Both the position numbers and the translations under genes were made by a program. The notes beneath the pieces are model-generated. The model had not been told where the DNA came from. It did no database searches and was given only the letters and a program-made list of their open reading frames with translations. Positions 1 through 7,729 of a stretch of 15,577 nucleotides of DNA are shown here, piece after piece (the stretch's first letter is position 1; every line of letters starts with the position of its first letter). Source of the stretch: Ktedonobacter sp. 13_1_20CM_4_53_11 (GTDB lineage Bacteria > Chloroflexota > Ktedonobacteria > Ktedonobacterales > Ktedonobacteraceae); NCBI GenBank assembly GCA_001919995.1, contig MNIY01000121.1:1-15577 (forward strand), read 5' to 3'.

Positions 1-8
1 AAGAGCAG

Positions 9-368
9 ATGGTACGGAGTACCTTTACACCGGGTATAGAAAAGCAAGCATCGAACGAACTCGCATACGCAGAGGAAGCTCCACTGAGCGAAACAGAACG
101 TACTAGCCTCCAGCTGTTTGGTGCGAGGCTCGGGGGCCGGGATCATAGACGATACGTCCTCGTTCAGCAGCATGAAACACAACCGGCTCTTGTTTCTCCA
201 GTGGCTCAGCCTACACGACAAGTTGATCTTTTAGCAAGCGACGTTCCATGGGAACGGCTTCCGGGAAAGCACGCAATGACATCCGGAAACGAAAGCGTTC
301 ACGCGCCGGGAGGTGTCACCACCTCCATCCACCTTGAGCGCAGCCTTGACGCCGTTTCCTTGAAATAG
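9..368 (+). CDS. Small protein of unknown function, N-terminus shared with the ORF at 12541
   Basis: This 119-residue product matches no family I recognise. The start is ATG 9 with only AAGAGCAG visible upstream, so the ribosome binding site is cut by the window edge. The main support for reality is internal: residues 1-38 align without gaps with the 38-residue product encoded at 12541-12657. They share 15 identical positions, including F6, QA 13-14, NEL 16-18, A24, L26, E28, E30, SL 33-34 and L36. The remainder (39-119) is polar, has no transmembrane segment and no cysteines. It lies 27 nt upstream of the GtrA gene and could be a leader ORF for that operon. A 7-bp hairpin (309-326) lies inside its 3' part. 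It could still be a chance ORF beyond the shared N-terminus. Confidence 0.45.
   Translation: MVRSTFTPGIEKQASNELAYAEEAPLSETERTSLQLFGARLGGRDHRRYVLVQQHETQPALVSPVAQPTRQVDLLASDVPWERLPGKHAMTSGNESVHAPGGVTTSIHLERSLDAVSLK
309..326 (+). other. Hairpin with GGAGGTG arm before the GtrA operon
   Basis: GGAGGTG (309-315) is followed by loop TCAC and the exact reverse complement CACCTCC (320-326). This gives a 7-bp stem about 70 nt upstream of the candidate GtrA starts. The 5' arm resembles a Shine-Dalgarno sequence that the stem would sequester. There is no U-run after it, so it is not a standard terminator. Any regulatory role is inference. Confidence 0.4.
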
Positions 369-395
369 AAAGGGAACGCTCCTACACTTGCGCCT

Positions 396-977
396 GTGAA
401 AGCAGGACGCCGTGAGCGAGCGTCTAAAGAGATGGCACACTTATACTACGACGACAATATCATCACATCTGAAACGTCTACACTAGGCAGCGCAGATCCC
501 TTCGCAGAACCGGGCGAGCATGACAGTGGGGTACCCGACACAAGCCGATTTGCCGCGCTCTCCGGCCGCGTGTGGCAACTCATGCAACGCGAACGAGCCT
601 TGCTGATCAGCTTGAGCAAATTTCTTGTGGTCGGAGGGACAGGTGTGCTGGTGAACAGCTTTGTGCTGTTCCTCCTCTTCCAGTGGGTGCATTTGCCCCT
701 GGTGATGGCCTCGGTTCTGTCGGCAGAGTTGGCGATCGTCAATAACTTCTGGTGGAACGACCGCTGGACGTTCAGTCGAAAGCAACTCTCCTTGCGCCGC
801 TTCGCCCAGTTCAACCTGGTGTCGCTGTTTGGCCTGGTTCTCACCACGGGTACCCTGTGGGTCCTGGTCCATTACCTTGGTCTCTACTACCTGGCAGCAA
901 ATCTGGTGGGTATCGCCCTGGCGGCCATATGGGGCTTCGCAGCGAACTCGCTGTGGACGTGGGGAGGTGCACGATGA
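396..977 (+). CDS. GtrA-family membrane protein, candidate polyprenyl-phosphate-sugar flippase
   Basis: A GtrA-like four-helix membrane protein of 193 residues. GtrA proteins are thought to move polyprenyl-phosphate-linked sugars across the membrane, often for cell-surface glycosylation. After a polar N-terminal tail of about 70 residues come four hydrophobic segments near 75-97, 100-118, 137-160 and 163-185. The family-typical NNFWWNDRWTF motif sits at 116-126 between helices 2 and 3, and NSLWTW closes the fold near the C-terminus. The start is uncertain: GTG 396 has AAAGGGAA only about 20 nt upstream, and the in-frame ATG 432 has AAAGAG directly abutting it. The stop overlaps the next start as ATGA (974-977), so it is translationally coupled to the GT2 gene. 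In other bacteria GtrA domains are often fused to DPM-like synthases; here such a synthase lies in the same operon. Confidence 0.85.
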   Translation: MKAGRRERASKEMAHLYYDDNIITSETSTLGSADPFAEPGEHDSGVPDTSRFAALSGRVWQLMQRERALLISLSKFLVVGGTGVLVNSFVLFLLFQWVHLPLVMASVLSAELAIVNNFWWNDRWTFSRKQLSLRRFAQFNLVSLFGLVLTTGTLWVLVHYLGLYYLAANLVGIALAAIWGFAANSLWTWGGAR

Positions 978-2377
978 GTACAATCCTACTCCCTGTCGGT
1001 CAAGCGATAGTGATGTTCCTGCTCGCCATAGCGGTGGTGTTATCCCTCATCCTGACGATCCAGTCGGTCTATACCCTCTACATCATGCTGTATACATGGG
1101 ATCGGCCCGAGGCCTCGCGTAAGGCGAAGGCGCCGGCCCGCCTTCTGTCGCCACGCATGTCCTTTACGGTCCTGCTGCCGGCCCGTCACGAAGAGGACGT
1201 CATCCAGACGACCATCGAGCGTGTGGTGCGAGCCAACTACCCCCTCTCTCTGCTAGAGGTGATGGTGATCTGCTCGATCGACGACACCGGGACGATCGCC
1301 AAGGCCCAGCAGAAGATTGCGCAGTTGCGCCGCAGGGGGGTGACCAACGTGCAAGTGATCGCTTTCAAGAACATACCCATTAATAAGCCCCATGGCCTGA
1401 ATGTAGGCTTGCGCCATGCGCACAACGAGGTGGTGACCATCTTCGATGCGGAGGACGACATCCACCCGGACATCTTCAATGTGGTCAACACAGTGATGCT
1501 GGAAGAAAAGGTCTCTGTCGTCCAATGCGGGGTACAGCTGATGAATTACCAGGACAAGTGGTACTCGGCTCTCAACGTGCTGGAATACTTCTTCTGGTTC
1601 AAGAGCCGCCTGCACTACCATGCTCGCCTGGGCATGACCCCATTGGGAGGCAACACCGTGTTCTTTACGCGACAGGTGCTGGAGCGCGTGGGCGGCTGGG
1701 ATGAGCAGGACCTGACCGAGGATGCCGATATTGGCATCCGCCTCAGCCTCATGGGCGAGCGGATGCGCGTCGTCTACGACGACCGCTACGTCACGCGCGA
1801 GGAGACGCCCCCCACCCTGGGCCAGTTCATCAAGCAGCGCACGCGTTGGAGCCAGGGGTTCTTGCAGACGCTGTTCAAAGGCGAGTGGAAGCAGCTACCC
1901 AGGCTGGGGCAGCGGATGCTGGCGGTCTACACGCTGGGGTTTCCTGCCATCCAGGCTATATTGGGGCTCTACATCCTGGCCTCAGCGCTCATGATGTTCA
2001 CCGTGAAGGCTCCGGTGCTCGCGGCCATCATACTGGATCTGCCGTTCTACCTGCTGGCGGCTCACTTCACTCTGAATATCATTGGGCTTTACGAGTTCAC
2101 CGATGCACACGGGCTCAAGCCGACCTGGAAGACGCCGCTGGTCATGGCGCTGGGCTACCTGCCCTATCAGTGGGTGCTGGCCTATGCCTCCGTGCGCGCG
2201 GCGTTGCGACAGTTACGCGGCATCAATAACTGGGAGAAGACCAAGCATATCGGGGCACATCGGGACGCTGAGACTCTAGAAGCGACATTGTCGCCTCAGG
2301 AACGCAGAGACGGTGAAACTGCCGCGGCTGCTTATCGCAAGACTGGGACGCTCGAAGCGACATCGTCGCCCAGCTAA
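974..2377 (+). CDS. Processive-type GT2 membrane glycosyltransferase (cellulose/hyaluronan synthase-like)
   Basis: A 467-residue inverting family 2 glycosyltransferase. The start ATG 974 overlaps the GtrA stop and has GGGGAGG at 961-967; the frame is open further upstream, but only as a shadow of GtrA. One N-terminal membrane helix (about 7-35) precedes a cytosolic catalytic domain (63-300). That domain has the nucleotide-sugar strand FTVLLPARHEE, DAEDD at 158-162, the TEDAD acceptor motif at 248-252 and QRTRW at 288-292, the Q(x)xRW signature of processive enzymes. At least three more hydrophobic segments follow (about 318-345, 347-372, 388-410). This is the layout of enzymes that polymerise a sugar and thread it through the membrane; the sugar cannot be told from sequence. 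The hydrophilic tail after 420 carries two copies of a palindromic repeat and looks poorly constrained. Confidence 0.9.
   Translation: MSTILLPVGQAIVMFLLAIAVVLSLILTIQSVYTLYIMLYTWDRPEASRKAKAPARLLSPRMSFTVLLPARHEEDVIQTTIERVVRANYPLSLLEVMVICSIDDTGTIAKAQQKIAQLRRRGVTNVQVIAFKNIPINKPHGLNVGLRHAHNEVVTIFDAEDDIHPDIFNVVNTVMLEEKVSVVQCGVQLMNYQDKWYSALNVLEYFFWFKSRLHYHARLGMTPLGGNTVFFTRQVLERVGGWDEQDLTEDADIGIRLSLMGERMRVVYDDRYVTREETPPTLGQFIKQRTRWSQGFLQTLFKGEWKQLPRLGQRMLAVYTLGFPAIQAILGLYILASALMMFTVKAPVLAAIILDLPFYLLAAHFTLNIIGLYEFTDAHGLKPTWKTPLVMALGYLPYQWVLAYASVRAALRQLRGINNWEKTKHIGAHRDAETLEATLSPQERRDGETAAAAYRKTGTLEATSSPS
2262..2369 (+). repeat. Pair of REP-like palindromic repeats in the GT2 tail
   Basis: GCGACATTGTCGC (2282-2294) and GCGACATCGTCGC (2357-2369) are near-identical palindromes with GCGAC/GTCGC arms. 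Each is preceded by GAAGC-type flanks and by GGGACGCT (2262-2269 and 2345-2352). They encode the repeated peptide TLEAT. They look like short interspersed palindromic elements that have entered or duplicated within the dispensable C-terminal tail of the glycosyltransferase. Confidence 0.5.
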
Positions 2378-2387
2378 GGAGAAATAG

Positions 2388-3980
2388 ATGGACGCCTTTC
2401 AAGATGAAACCGTGTCAATATACGACCCGAAAGACGCCAGCAGAACAGGATCGCTTTCCCAGAAGCTGGCAACAGGTGCGAGCGCCCGTTGGGGCGTGCT
2501 CGAACGCGTTCTGTTGCTGGTCTCACTGCTCACAGGAGCGATCTCGCATGGCTACCACCTGTTCCTCTATCCACTCTACATCACAGATGAGGGGATTTAC
2601 ATGGAGCAAGCCTGGTCGGCAGTGCGCGAGGGCAGGCTTTCGCCCTATAGCTACTTCTATGACCATGCGCCTGCAGGATGGCTAACTATTGCCGCATGGG
2701 TGAGTATTCTTCCCCACCGAGCCGCTTGCGCACCGACAGGTTGCCGTCGACGGTGTTGTCCTTGAGCGCCGGCACGTTCGGCAGCGGCGGCGGCGGCGGC
2801 ACCCCGAGCAGGTTGTCGAGCACCCACTTGCCGCGCAGCACCGGCGAAGTGCGCGTCGCGTATTCTCACGCCGCTCTTCAGCGGCATGGCCCTGGGGATC
2901 AGCGTGCTCACCAAAGAAAACGCCATTTTCTTCGTGCCCGTTGTCGCCTACTTGCTCTACAGCAAGGTGCGGCAGCGGCGCAATTATCGCTTTGCCCTGA
3001 GCTTCTGGCTCTTCGGGATGCTGGCAATCATTTCGCTGTACTTTTTGTACGCGGGGCTCAAAAACGAGCTGCTGCCCAGCCATCTCAACTTTAATCTCAA
3101 CACTCAACCCGCCGACCACGTGTCCCTGCTCTACACCATCTGGTGGCAGCTCCATCGCAGCCAGGGCAGCATTCTGGACCCGCACAGTCCCTTTTGGACG
3201 TTCTCCCTGGGGGCGTGGCTGCCCAAGGACAGCTTCATCCTGGTAGGCGGTGCCGTGGCCACGTTGATCAATCTCGTGATCGGTCTACGTGACCGCGTGC
3301 GCTATCGTGGAGAGCTGGTCGCCTCGTTGCTCGCGCTGAGCTACGCCTTCTACCTGGTGCGGGGAAGCGTGATGCTGGAGTTCTATGTTGTGCCCCTGGT
3401 GCCGTTCCTGGCGCTGAACATCGGCATGCTGGTGAGCCGGATACTACGCGTTGTGCCTGAGAGCCGGCGCGTCCCACTCTTGTCTGGCGTCGCCCGATCT
3501 ATCATCGTTGCTGGTGCCTTCGCCGTGCTCCTGGTGCCACTGGTGCCCATGGTTACAGGAGGCTATGTGGTGGTGCATGACCAATCCGGCAAGGAGGTGC
3601 CGCACGACCTGTACAAGCTCCCACTGACGACACTGCAGGCGCAGCAACTGGCGTTCATTCGCCAGAATATTCCGCCCAGTGCCCACATCATTATGGACGA
3701 CGACCTGTGGGTGCAGTTACATGACGTGCGCCCCTATTACCCGTTTGCCCACTCCCACTGGAAGGCCTCGGGGGATCCGGCTGTGCGCGACAAGCTCTTC
3801 GCCAGGAACTGGCAGAACATTGATTACATTGTGATGTCGAACAAGATGCTGATTGCTATGCAGCAAAACAATGGAGATGGCAGCGAGAACTACATTCTGG
3901 AGGGGCTCCAGCACGCCAATCGGATCTGGGATCTACAGCGTGGTGGTATCGAACTTGCAATTTACCAGGTCCAGAAGTGA
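2388..3980 (+). pseudogene. Broken GT39/ArnT-like membrane glycosyltransferase, interrupted by foreign DNA
   Basis: Two halves of one glycosyltransferase of the GT39/ArnT (PMT-like) type, which move sugar from a polyprenyl phosphate donor on the outer face of the membrane. The 5' half (from ATG 2388, with AAGGAG 2376-2381 overlapping the GT2 stop) has a first membrane helix at 40-62, the catalytic-loop TDEGIY (D67, E68) and the typical FYDHAPAGWLTIAAW run to about residue 104. The 3' half resumes at about 2863 with SGMALGISVLTKE, several more helices, and a soluble C-terminal part with MDDDLWVQL. Between them, about 100 family residues are missing and are replaced by foreign sequence. Both halves are in the same frame, and only one in-frame stop (TGA 2763-2765) separates them. 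ATG 2886 is inside the fold and is not a genuine start. The gene may be intact in the real organism if the insert is an assembly artefact. Confidence 0.8.
2716..2862 (-). other. Foreign 147-nt fragment of a DUF1588-type gene
   Basis: Read on the minus strand, this stretch encodes 49 uninterrupted residues containing TSPVLRGKWVLDNLLG, then a proline run, LPNVPALKDNTVDGNLSVRKRL. This is the hallmark segment of DUF1588 (PSCyt3) proteins. They occur with DUF1592/DUF1585/DUF1587 in large cytochrome-like proteins of Planctomycetes, Verrucomicrobia, Acidobacteria and Myxococcota. The similarity stops sharply at both ends: a stop codon lies just before it (2866-2868) and GT39 sequence flanks it on both sides. 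Base use is more GC-rich than the neighbouring gene, with GCGGCGG runs. There is no start, no stop of its own and no transposon end. A metagenomic assembly chimera is the simplest explanation; microhomology-driven recombination is the alternative. Confidence 0.8.
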
Positions 3981-4008
3981 GTGACTGGACAGAAAGGATA
4001 AATACGTT

Positions 4009-5763
4009 ATGGAATCTACGAATACTCCCTGGACAGGGCGAGATCAGCGAGCGGCAGAAGACGAGATCATACTCGAACAGCCGGAAATAGATGAAGAGGA
4101 TTTACTCGAACAGCCGGCACCGGTAGAACAGAGAAGAGAACAGCCAGCACCAGTACAACAGAGGAGAGAACAGCCGGCACCGGTAGAACAGAGAAGAGAG
4201 CCGCCGTCAAGGGTCGAACAAAGAAGAGACCAACCGGCAATTATAGAATCGACGATACAGCCGCCGTTGCCGAAGAACCAGCGACCGAAGGGCCGTAGGA
4301 ACCGCCGGAATCTGCTGTTGATCGTACTCGGGGTGATTGTTGTCATCTCGGTGGCGTTCGGCATGTTCAATCGGTCTTCTGGCTCGGGGGCAGTGAATAC
4401 GACAGGTCAGAGCACGCCGCTGCCGTCTAGCACGCCCATTTCAAATCGTGCGACCCCCACGCCGAAAGTGACCGTAACGACGGGAGTGCCGCCCAACGTC
4501 ACGGCAGGAGCCCTGATCCTGCTCAACCCCGGCATCGTGCGTCCGGGCACCAGTATGGGCGTGAACGGCAGTGGCTTTCATTCCAGAGCCGCAGTCGATC
4601 TGGCCATCAAACAACAGCTGTCAGACCAGGGTCAAGTGGTTACCTTTGTCCAGACCGATAAGAATGGTGTCTTCAGTGGCGAACTCAACGTGCCTGCCAC
4701 CTTGACTGCTGGGTCATTCTTCATCGAGGCGCGTGAGCGGGGAAGCAACAATGTGGCGCGGGCCAGAGGCATGATCGCAGGCGGGACACCCCAGCTCAAA
4801 TTAGGTACCCAGGTGGGCAAGCCTGGCGACATGATCACCGTCTCCCTCCACGGATTTAGCCCCGGTGAGGCCATCAACGTCTACTGGAATGCGATAAGCG
4901 GCCAACCGGTCGCCACGCTGCAAGCTGACGGTGGAGGAGGGGTCGGTCAGGCAAAGGTGCAAGTTCCCTTTGGGGCAGCAGGCGCCAACACCTTCCTCTT
5001 TGTGGGCGCAAAGAGCCATTCCCTGGTCACCTCCTCGTTCTACTTGCTGTCGTTGTACCCGTCGGTCAAACTTTCCAACTACGCCATCCGGGCCGATAAC
5101 CAGATGAGCTTCTCAGGATCAGGTTTCGGACCTGGTGAACGGGTGCTGGTCTTCTTGAATAGTACGAGTGGTCAGCCAGTCGCGATCATACAAACCGCCC
5201 AGAACGGCACGTTCAGTCATGGCGGCGCCTTCGTCGTTCCCTTTGCCTTAAAAGGGCGGCAAACGCTCGTCTTTCTGGGGGAACAAAGCGGAACGTCAGT
5301 AGCGGTCAACTGGATGGTGGAGCCCTACATGCCCAATGCGCAAGCCAGTACCTATGGGGGCCTGCCAGGAACGACGGTAAGCTTCTACGCGACCGGCTTC
5401 GCCCACAACGAGGTCGTGCACGTGTACGTGGGGCGCACGCAGAACAGTACCGGCTCTATGGTGAGTTGCTTCAGCACCGATCAGAAAGGCAATGCCGCAG
5501 CCGCCGGGTCGTACGTCGTCCCAGGCAACGCTCAGGGGAAGCTGGTGTTCACGCTGACCGGAAGCAAGAGCGGCGGCAGTGCCTCCGCAACCATGTCGGT
5601 TACTGCGGCTCCGTCTGCGGTCCAGGTACCCACACAGCAGCCGTTCACCTGCCCCCTGGACACAGCGTCGTCGACGTCAACGTCATCAACGCCAACGTCA
5701 TCAACGCCAACGGCGTCGACACCAACACCGTCAACGCCAACGACGTCGACGCCAACGCCCTAG
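4009..5763 (+). CDS. Single-pass surface protein with four Ig/IPT-like modules and Ser/Thr/Pro tail
   Basis: A 584-residue membrane-anchored surface protein; the start ATG 4009 has AAAGGA at 3993-3998. Residues 1-100 are cytosolic, acidic then basic, with a 10-residue repeat (34-80). One membrane helix (101-120) follows KGRRNRRN, so the positive-inside rule places the C-terminus outside. A Thr/Pro linker (130-160) leads to four modules of about 85-90 residues (about 166-257, 261-348, 351-437, 440-531). Each has a G-(S/F)-GF-x-P-GE-type turn followed by a short strand such as VLVFLN and a closing FVG or FLG strand. This resembles IPT/TIG or other Ig-like folds, but the exact family is not assigned. 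The tail (553-584) is almost only Ser, Thr and Pro. The next gene carries the same modules. It may be a wall-spanning or adhesive protein, and the tail is a plausible O-glycosylation site for the neighbouring enzymes (inference). Confidence 0.8.
   Translation: MESTNTPWTGRDQRAAEDEIILEQPEIDEEDLLEQPAPVEQRREQPAPVQQRREQPAPVEQRREPPSRVEQRRDQPAIIESTIQPPLPKNQRPKGRRNRRNLLLIVLGVIVVISVAFGMFNRSSGSGAVNTTGQSTPLPSSTPISNRATPTPKVTVTTGVPPNVTAGALILLNPGIVRPGTSMGVNGSGFHSRAAVDLAIKQQLSDQGQVVTFVQTDKNGVFSGELNVPATLTAGSFFIEARERGSNNVARARGMIAGGTPQLKLGTQVGKPGDMITVSLHGFSPGEAINVYWNAISGQPVATLQADGGGGVGQAKVQVPFGAAGANTFLFVGAKSHSLVTSSFYLLSLYPSVKLSNYAIRADNQMSFSGSGFGPGERVLVFLNSTSGQPVAIIQTAQNGTFSHGGAFVVPFALKGRQTLVFLGEQSGTSVAVNWMVEPYMPNAQASTYGGLPGTTVSFYATGFAHNEVVHVYVGRTQNSTGSMVSCFSTDQKGNAAAAGSYVVPGNAQGKLVFTLTGSKSGGSASATMSVTAAPSAVQVPTQQPFTCPLDTASSTSTSSTPTSSTPTASTPTPSTPTTSTPTP
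4108..4248 (+). repeat. 30-nt coding tandem repeat, four and a half units
   Basis: Units begin at 4108, 4138, 4168, 4198 and a partial one at 4228. They encode EQPAPVEQRR and variants. Units 1 and 3 are nearly identical in DNA and unit 4 has diverged, consistent with slippage expansion. The repeat lies in the predicted cytosolic arm of the surface protein, so it is more likely a flexible spacer or a partner-binding array than a surface antigen. Confidence 0.85.
5665..5760 (+). repeat. Low-complexity repeat encoding the Ser/Thr/Pro tail
   Basis: Imperfect repeats of the type ACGCCAACGTCATCA and GTCGACGCCAACG encode the STPT-type tail of the surface protein right up to its stop codon. The array is prone to length change by slippage. 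Dense Ser/Thr/Pro tails are usual targets of O-mannosylation in bacteria that have GT39 enzymes; that role here is inference. Confidence 0.75.
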
Positions 5764-5827
5764 GCCCTTGACCGTGTGATTGAGCCAGAATGCCGCATGA
5801 TAAGGGTCGCGGCACAAGGAAGGAACA

Positions 5828-7687
5828 ATGAACATGCAGAGGAAAACTCAATTCATGGCAGGTCATATTGATACCGAGCCGGAAGAGGCACTTGTGGACG
5901 GTGGGAATGTAGGTGGGGAGAATATAGTCATCATCCCTACGTACAACGAGTCCGGGAATCTCAAACGCTTGATTCCCAGCATTCTGGAACAGGGGCCGTT
6001 CGATATCCTGATTATCGACGACAACTCCCCGGACGGAACCGGAGAGCTGGCGGAGGAGTTCGCGCATAGCTTTCCCGGTCGGGTGAGCGTGCTACACCGT
6101 CCAGGCAAGCTGGGCCTGGGGACTGCCTACCTCGCGGGTTTCGACTATGTCCTGGCCATGGGCTACCAGCAGGTCTTTACGATGGACGCCGACTTCTCGC
6201 ACGACCCCAGCCGCCTGCCCGCCCTGCGGGCGGCCCTGGACCATGCCGATGTGGTGCTGGGCTCCCGCTATGTGCCTGGTGGAGGCAGCCTGCATTGGCC
6301 GCTGTGGCGTCGCCTCCTCAGTCGGGGCGGTTCGACCTATGCTCGGCTGATCCTGGGTCTGCGCATCCGCGATCTGACCGGAGGCTTCAAGGGCTTCCGC
6401 CGCCAGGTGCTGGAGGCGCTGCTCCCGGAGCTGGAGACGATCCGCTCGCGCGGCTACGCCTTCCAGATCGAGATGACCTACCGCTGCGCGCGCCACGGTT
6501 ACCACATCGTGGAGGTGCCCATCGTCTTCGAAGACCGCCTCGTGGGGACGTCCAAGATGAACCGGCGCATCGTCACCGAGGCGTTGTGGGTCGTGTGGGC
6601 CCTGCGCCTGAGCCAGGGGTCAGCGCGACCCCACAGACAGGGACGGCCAGCGAGCCGGCTTGCGAGACGAAGCGTGATGACCACGGTCATGGGGCTGGTG
6701 TCGCTGCTGCTCTTCCTGGGCATCCTTGCTCTGGTTCCCAAAGGGCTCTCGTCCCTGCTGGCAGGAGTATCGGGGCAACCTGCATCCCTGAGCCAAAGCG
6801 TGACCAGTCACCATAAGAGGCCCTCTCCCGCCGCCACACATGTCGCGGCACGCACCCTGAGCGCTTCCCTGCAACTCCAGGGAACGAACCTGACGTCCAA
6901 TGTACCGCTGCGCTTCGCAGGCTCGGGCTTCCTGCCAGGGGAAGCGCTGGAGGTGACCATCCAGGATCAAGCGGGGCATGCGCAGGCACAGCTTGCACCC
7001 CTGAATGCAGACAACGCCGGCCAGTTCAGCACAGCCACGGAGGCGATCCCGGCGGATCTACCCCCCGGCGCCCATGTGCTACTGGTGCAAGGGCAGAGCA
7101 GTCAGCGCACGGCGCAAGCCTCCTTCCAGGTGGCGTTGATCCCCCCCACGGTGCAGTTGGACGCCTACACGGTCAAGCCCAGGCATGACATCGGCTTCGC
7201 GGGCTCTGGTTTCTTGCCGAACGAGGTGGTGGAGGTGCGCCTTGGCACGACAGGTCAAGCCTTGGCTCAGTTATTGGCCACGGTGAACGCGAACGCCGGG
7301 GGCAACGTCGCGGGGCGCTTCACGGTGCCATTGATGCCAGGGGGTAACTATACCCTCTTCATCGTAGGGCGTCAGAGCCAGACCCCCACAACAGTCGGCT
7401 TGACCGTTCAGACCTTCCATCCCTGGGTGACGCTGGACAGCTACGCACCTTCCTCCCATACACGCCTGGGGTTCACCGGGAACGACTTTGTTCCCAACGA
7501 AGAAGTGCTGGTCTACCTCAATCAGCGAAAAGGAGAGCCTGTGGTACGCGTGCAGGCTGATACGAACGGCCGGTTCGTGATGCCGGCGGCCTGGGAGGTA
7601 GTGAACCTCACTGGTGAGAATACACTGATCTTCGTGGGTCAGCAGAGTGGAGCGGTGACCACCACCACCTTCACCGTGGTGCCCTAG
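5828..7687 (+). CDS. Polyprenyl-phosphate mannose synthase-like GT2 fused to surface Ig/IPT-like modules
   Basis: A 619-residue fusion. The start ATG 5828 has AAGGAAGGA at 5816-5824; ATG 5834 is also possible. Residues 33-262 are a DPM1-like GT2 enzyme: IVIIPTYNE, IIDDNSPDGT at 62-71, the metal/nucleotide motif DAD at 120-122 followed by FSHDP, GSRYVPGG at 145-152, GGFKGFRR at 185-192, GYAFQIEM at 209-216 and GTSKM at 240-244. Such enzymes transfer mannose or glucose from a GDP/UDP sugar to polyprenyl phosphate on the inner membrane face. A basic stretch and one helix (284-304) follow, then a linker and three modules (about 346-437, 440-530, 532-618) matching those of the preceding protein (GSGFLPGE, GSGFLPNE, GNDFVPNE). 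Catalysis would therefore be inside and the modules outside. DPM synthases elsewhere are free or fused to GtrA-like helices or an acyltransferase; I do not know this architecture. Confidence 0.88.
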   Translation: MNMQRKTQFMAGHIDTEPEEALVDGGNVGGENIVIIPTYNESGNLKRLIPSILEQGPFDILIIDDNSPDGTGELAEEFAHSFPGRVSVLHRPGKLGLGTAYLAGFDYVLAMGYQQVFTMDADFSHDPSRLPALRAALDHADVVLGSRYVPGGGSLHWPLWRRLLSRGGSTYARLILGLRIRDLTGGFKGFRRQVLEALLPELETIRSRGYAFQIEMTYRCARHGYHIVEVPIVFEDRLVGTSKMNRRIVTEALWVVWALRLSQGSARPHRQGRPASRLARRSVMTTVMGLVSLLLFLGILALVPKGLSSLLAGVSGQPASLSQSVTSHHKRPSPAATHVAARTLSASLQLQGTNLTSNVPLRFAGSGFLPGEALEVTIQDQAGHAQAQLAPLNADNAGQFSTATEAIPADLPPGAHVLLVQGQSSQRTAQASFQVALIPPTVQLDAYTVKPRHDIGFAGSGFLPNEVVEVRLGTTGQALAQLLATVNANAGGNVAGRFTVPLMPGGNYTLFIVGRQSQTPTTVGLTVQTFHPWVTLDSYAPSSHTRLGFTGNDFVPNEEVLVYLNQRKGEPVVRVQADTNGRFVMPAAWEVVNLTGENTLIFVGQQSGAVTTTTFTVVP

Positions 7688-7729
7688 GCGGGAAAGCGTG
7701 TATCAACCCCCAGGAAGGGAAAAGAACCA

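Noticed and set aside
752..973. N-terminal extension of the GT2 protein by 74 residues
   Set aside because: This part is a shadow of the GtrA coding frame; ATG 974 has a strong ribosome site and the usual ATGA overlap.
2784..2800. GCGGCGG run as a possible simple-sequence locus
   Set aside because: It is the reverse complement of the polyproline codons of the DUF1588 fragment, a normal feature of that family.
2886..3980. Separate 364-residue gene starting at ATG 2886
   Set aside because: The ATG lies within the conserved SGMALG helix of a GT39 protein and has no ribosome site. It is the 3' half of the broken gene.
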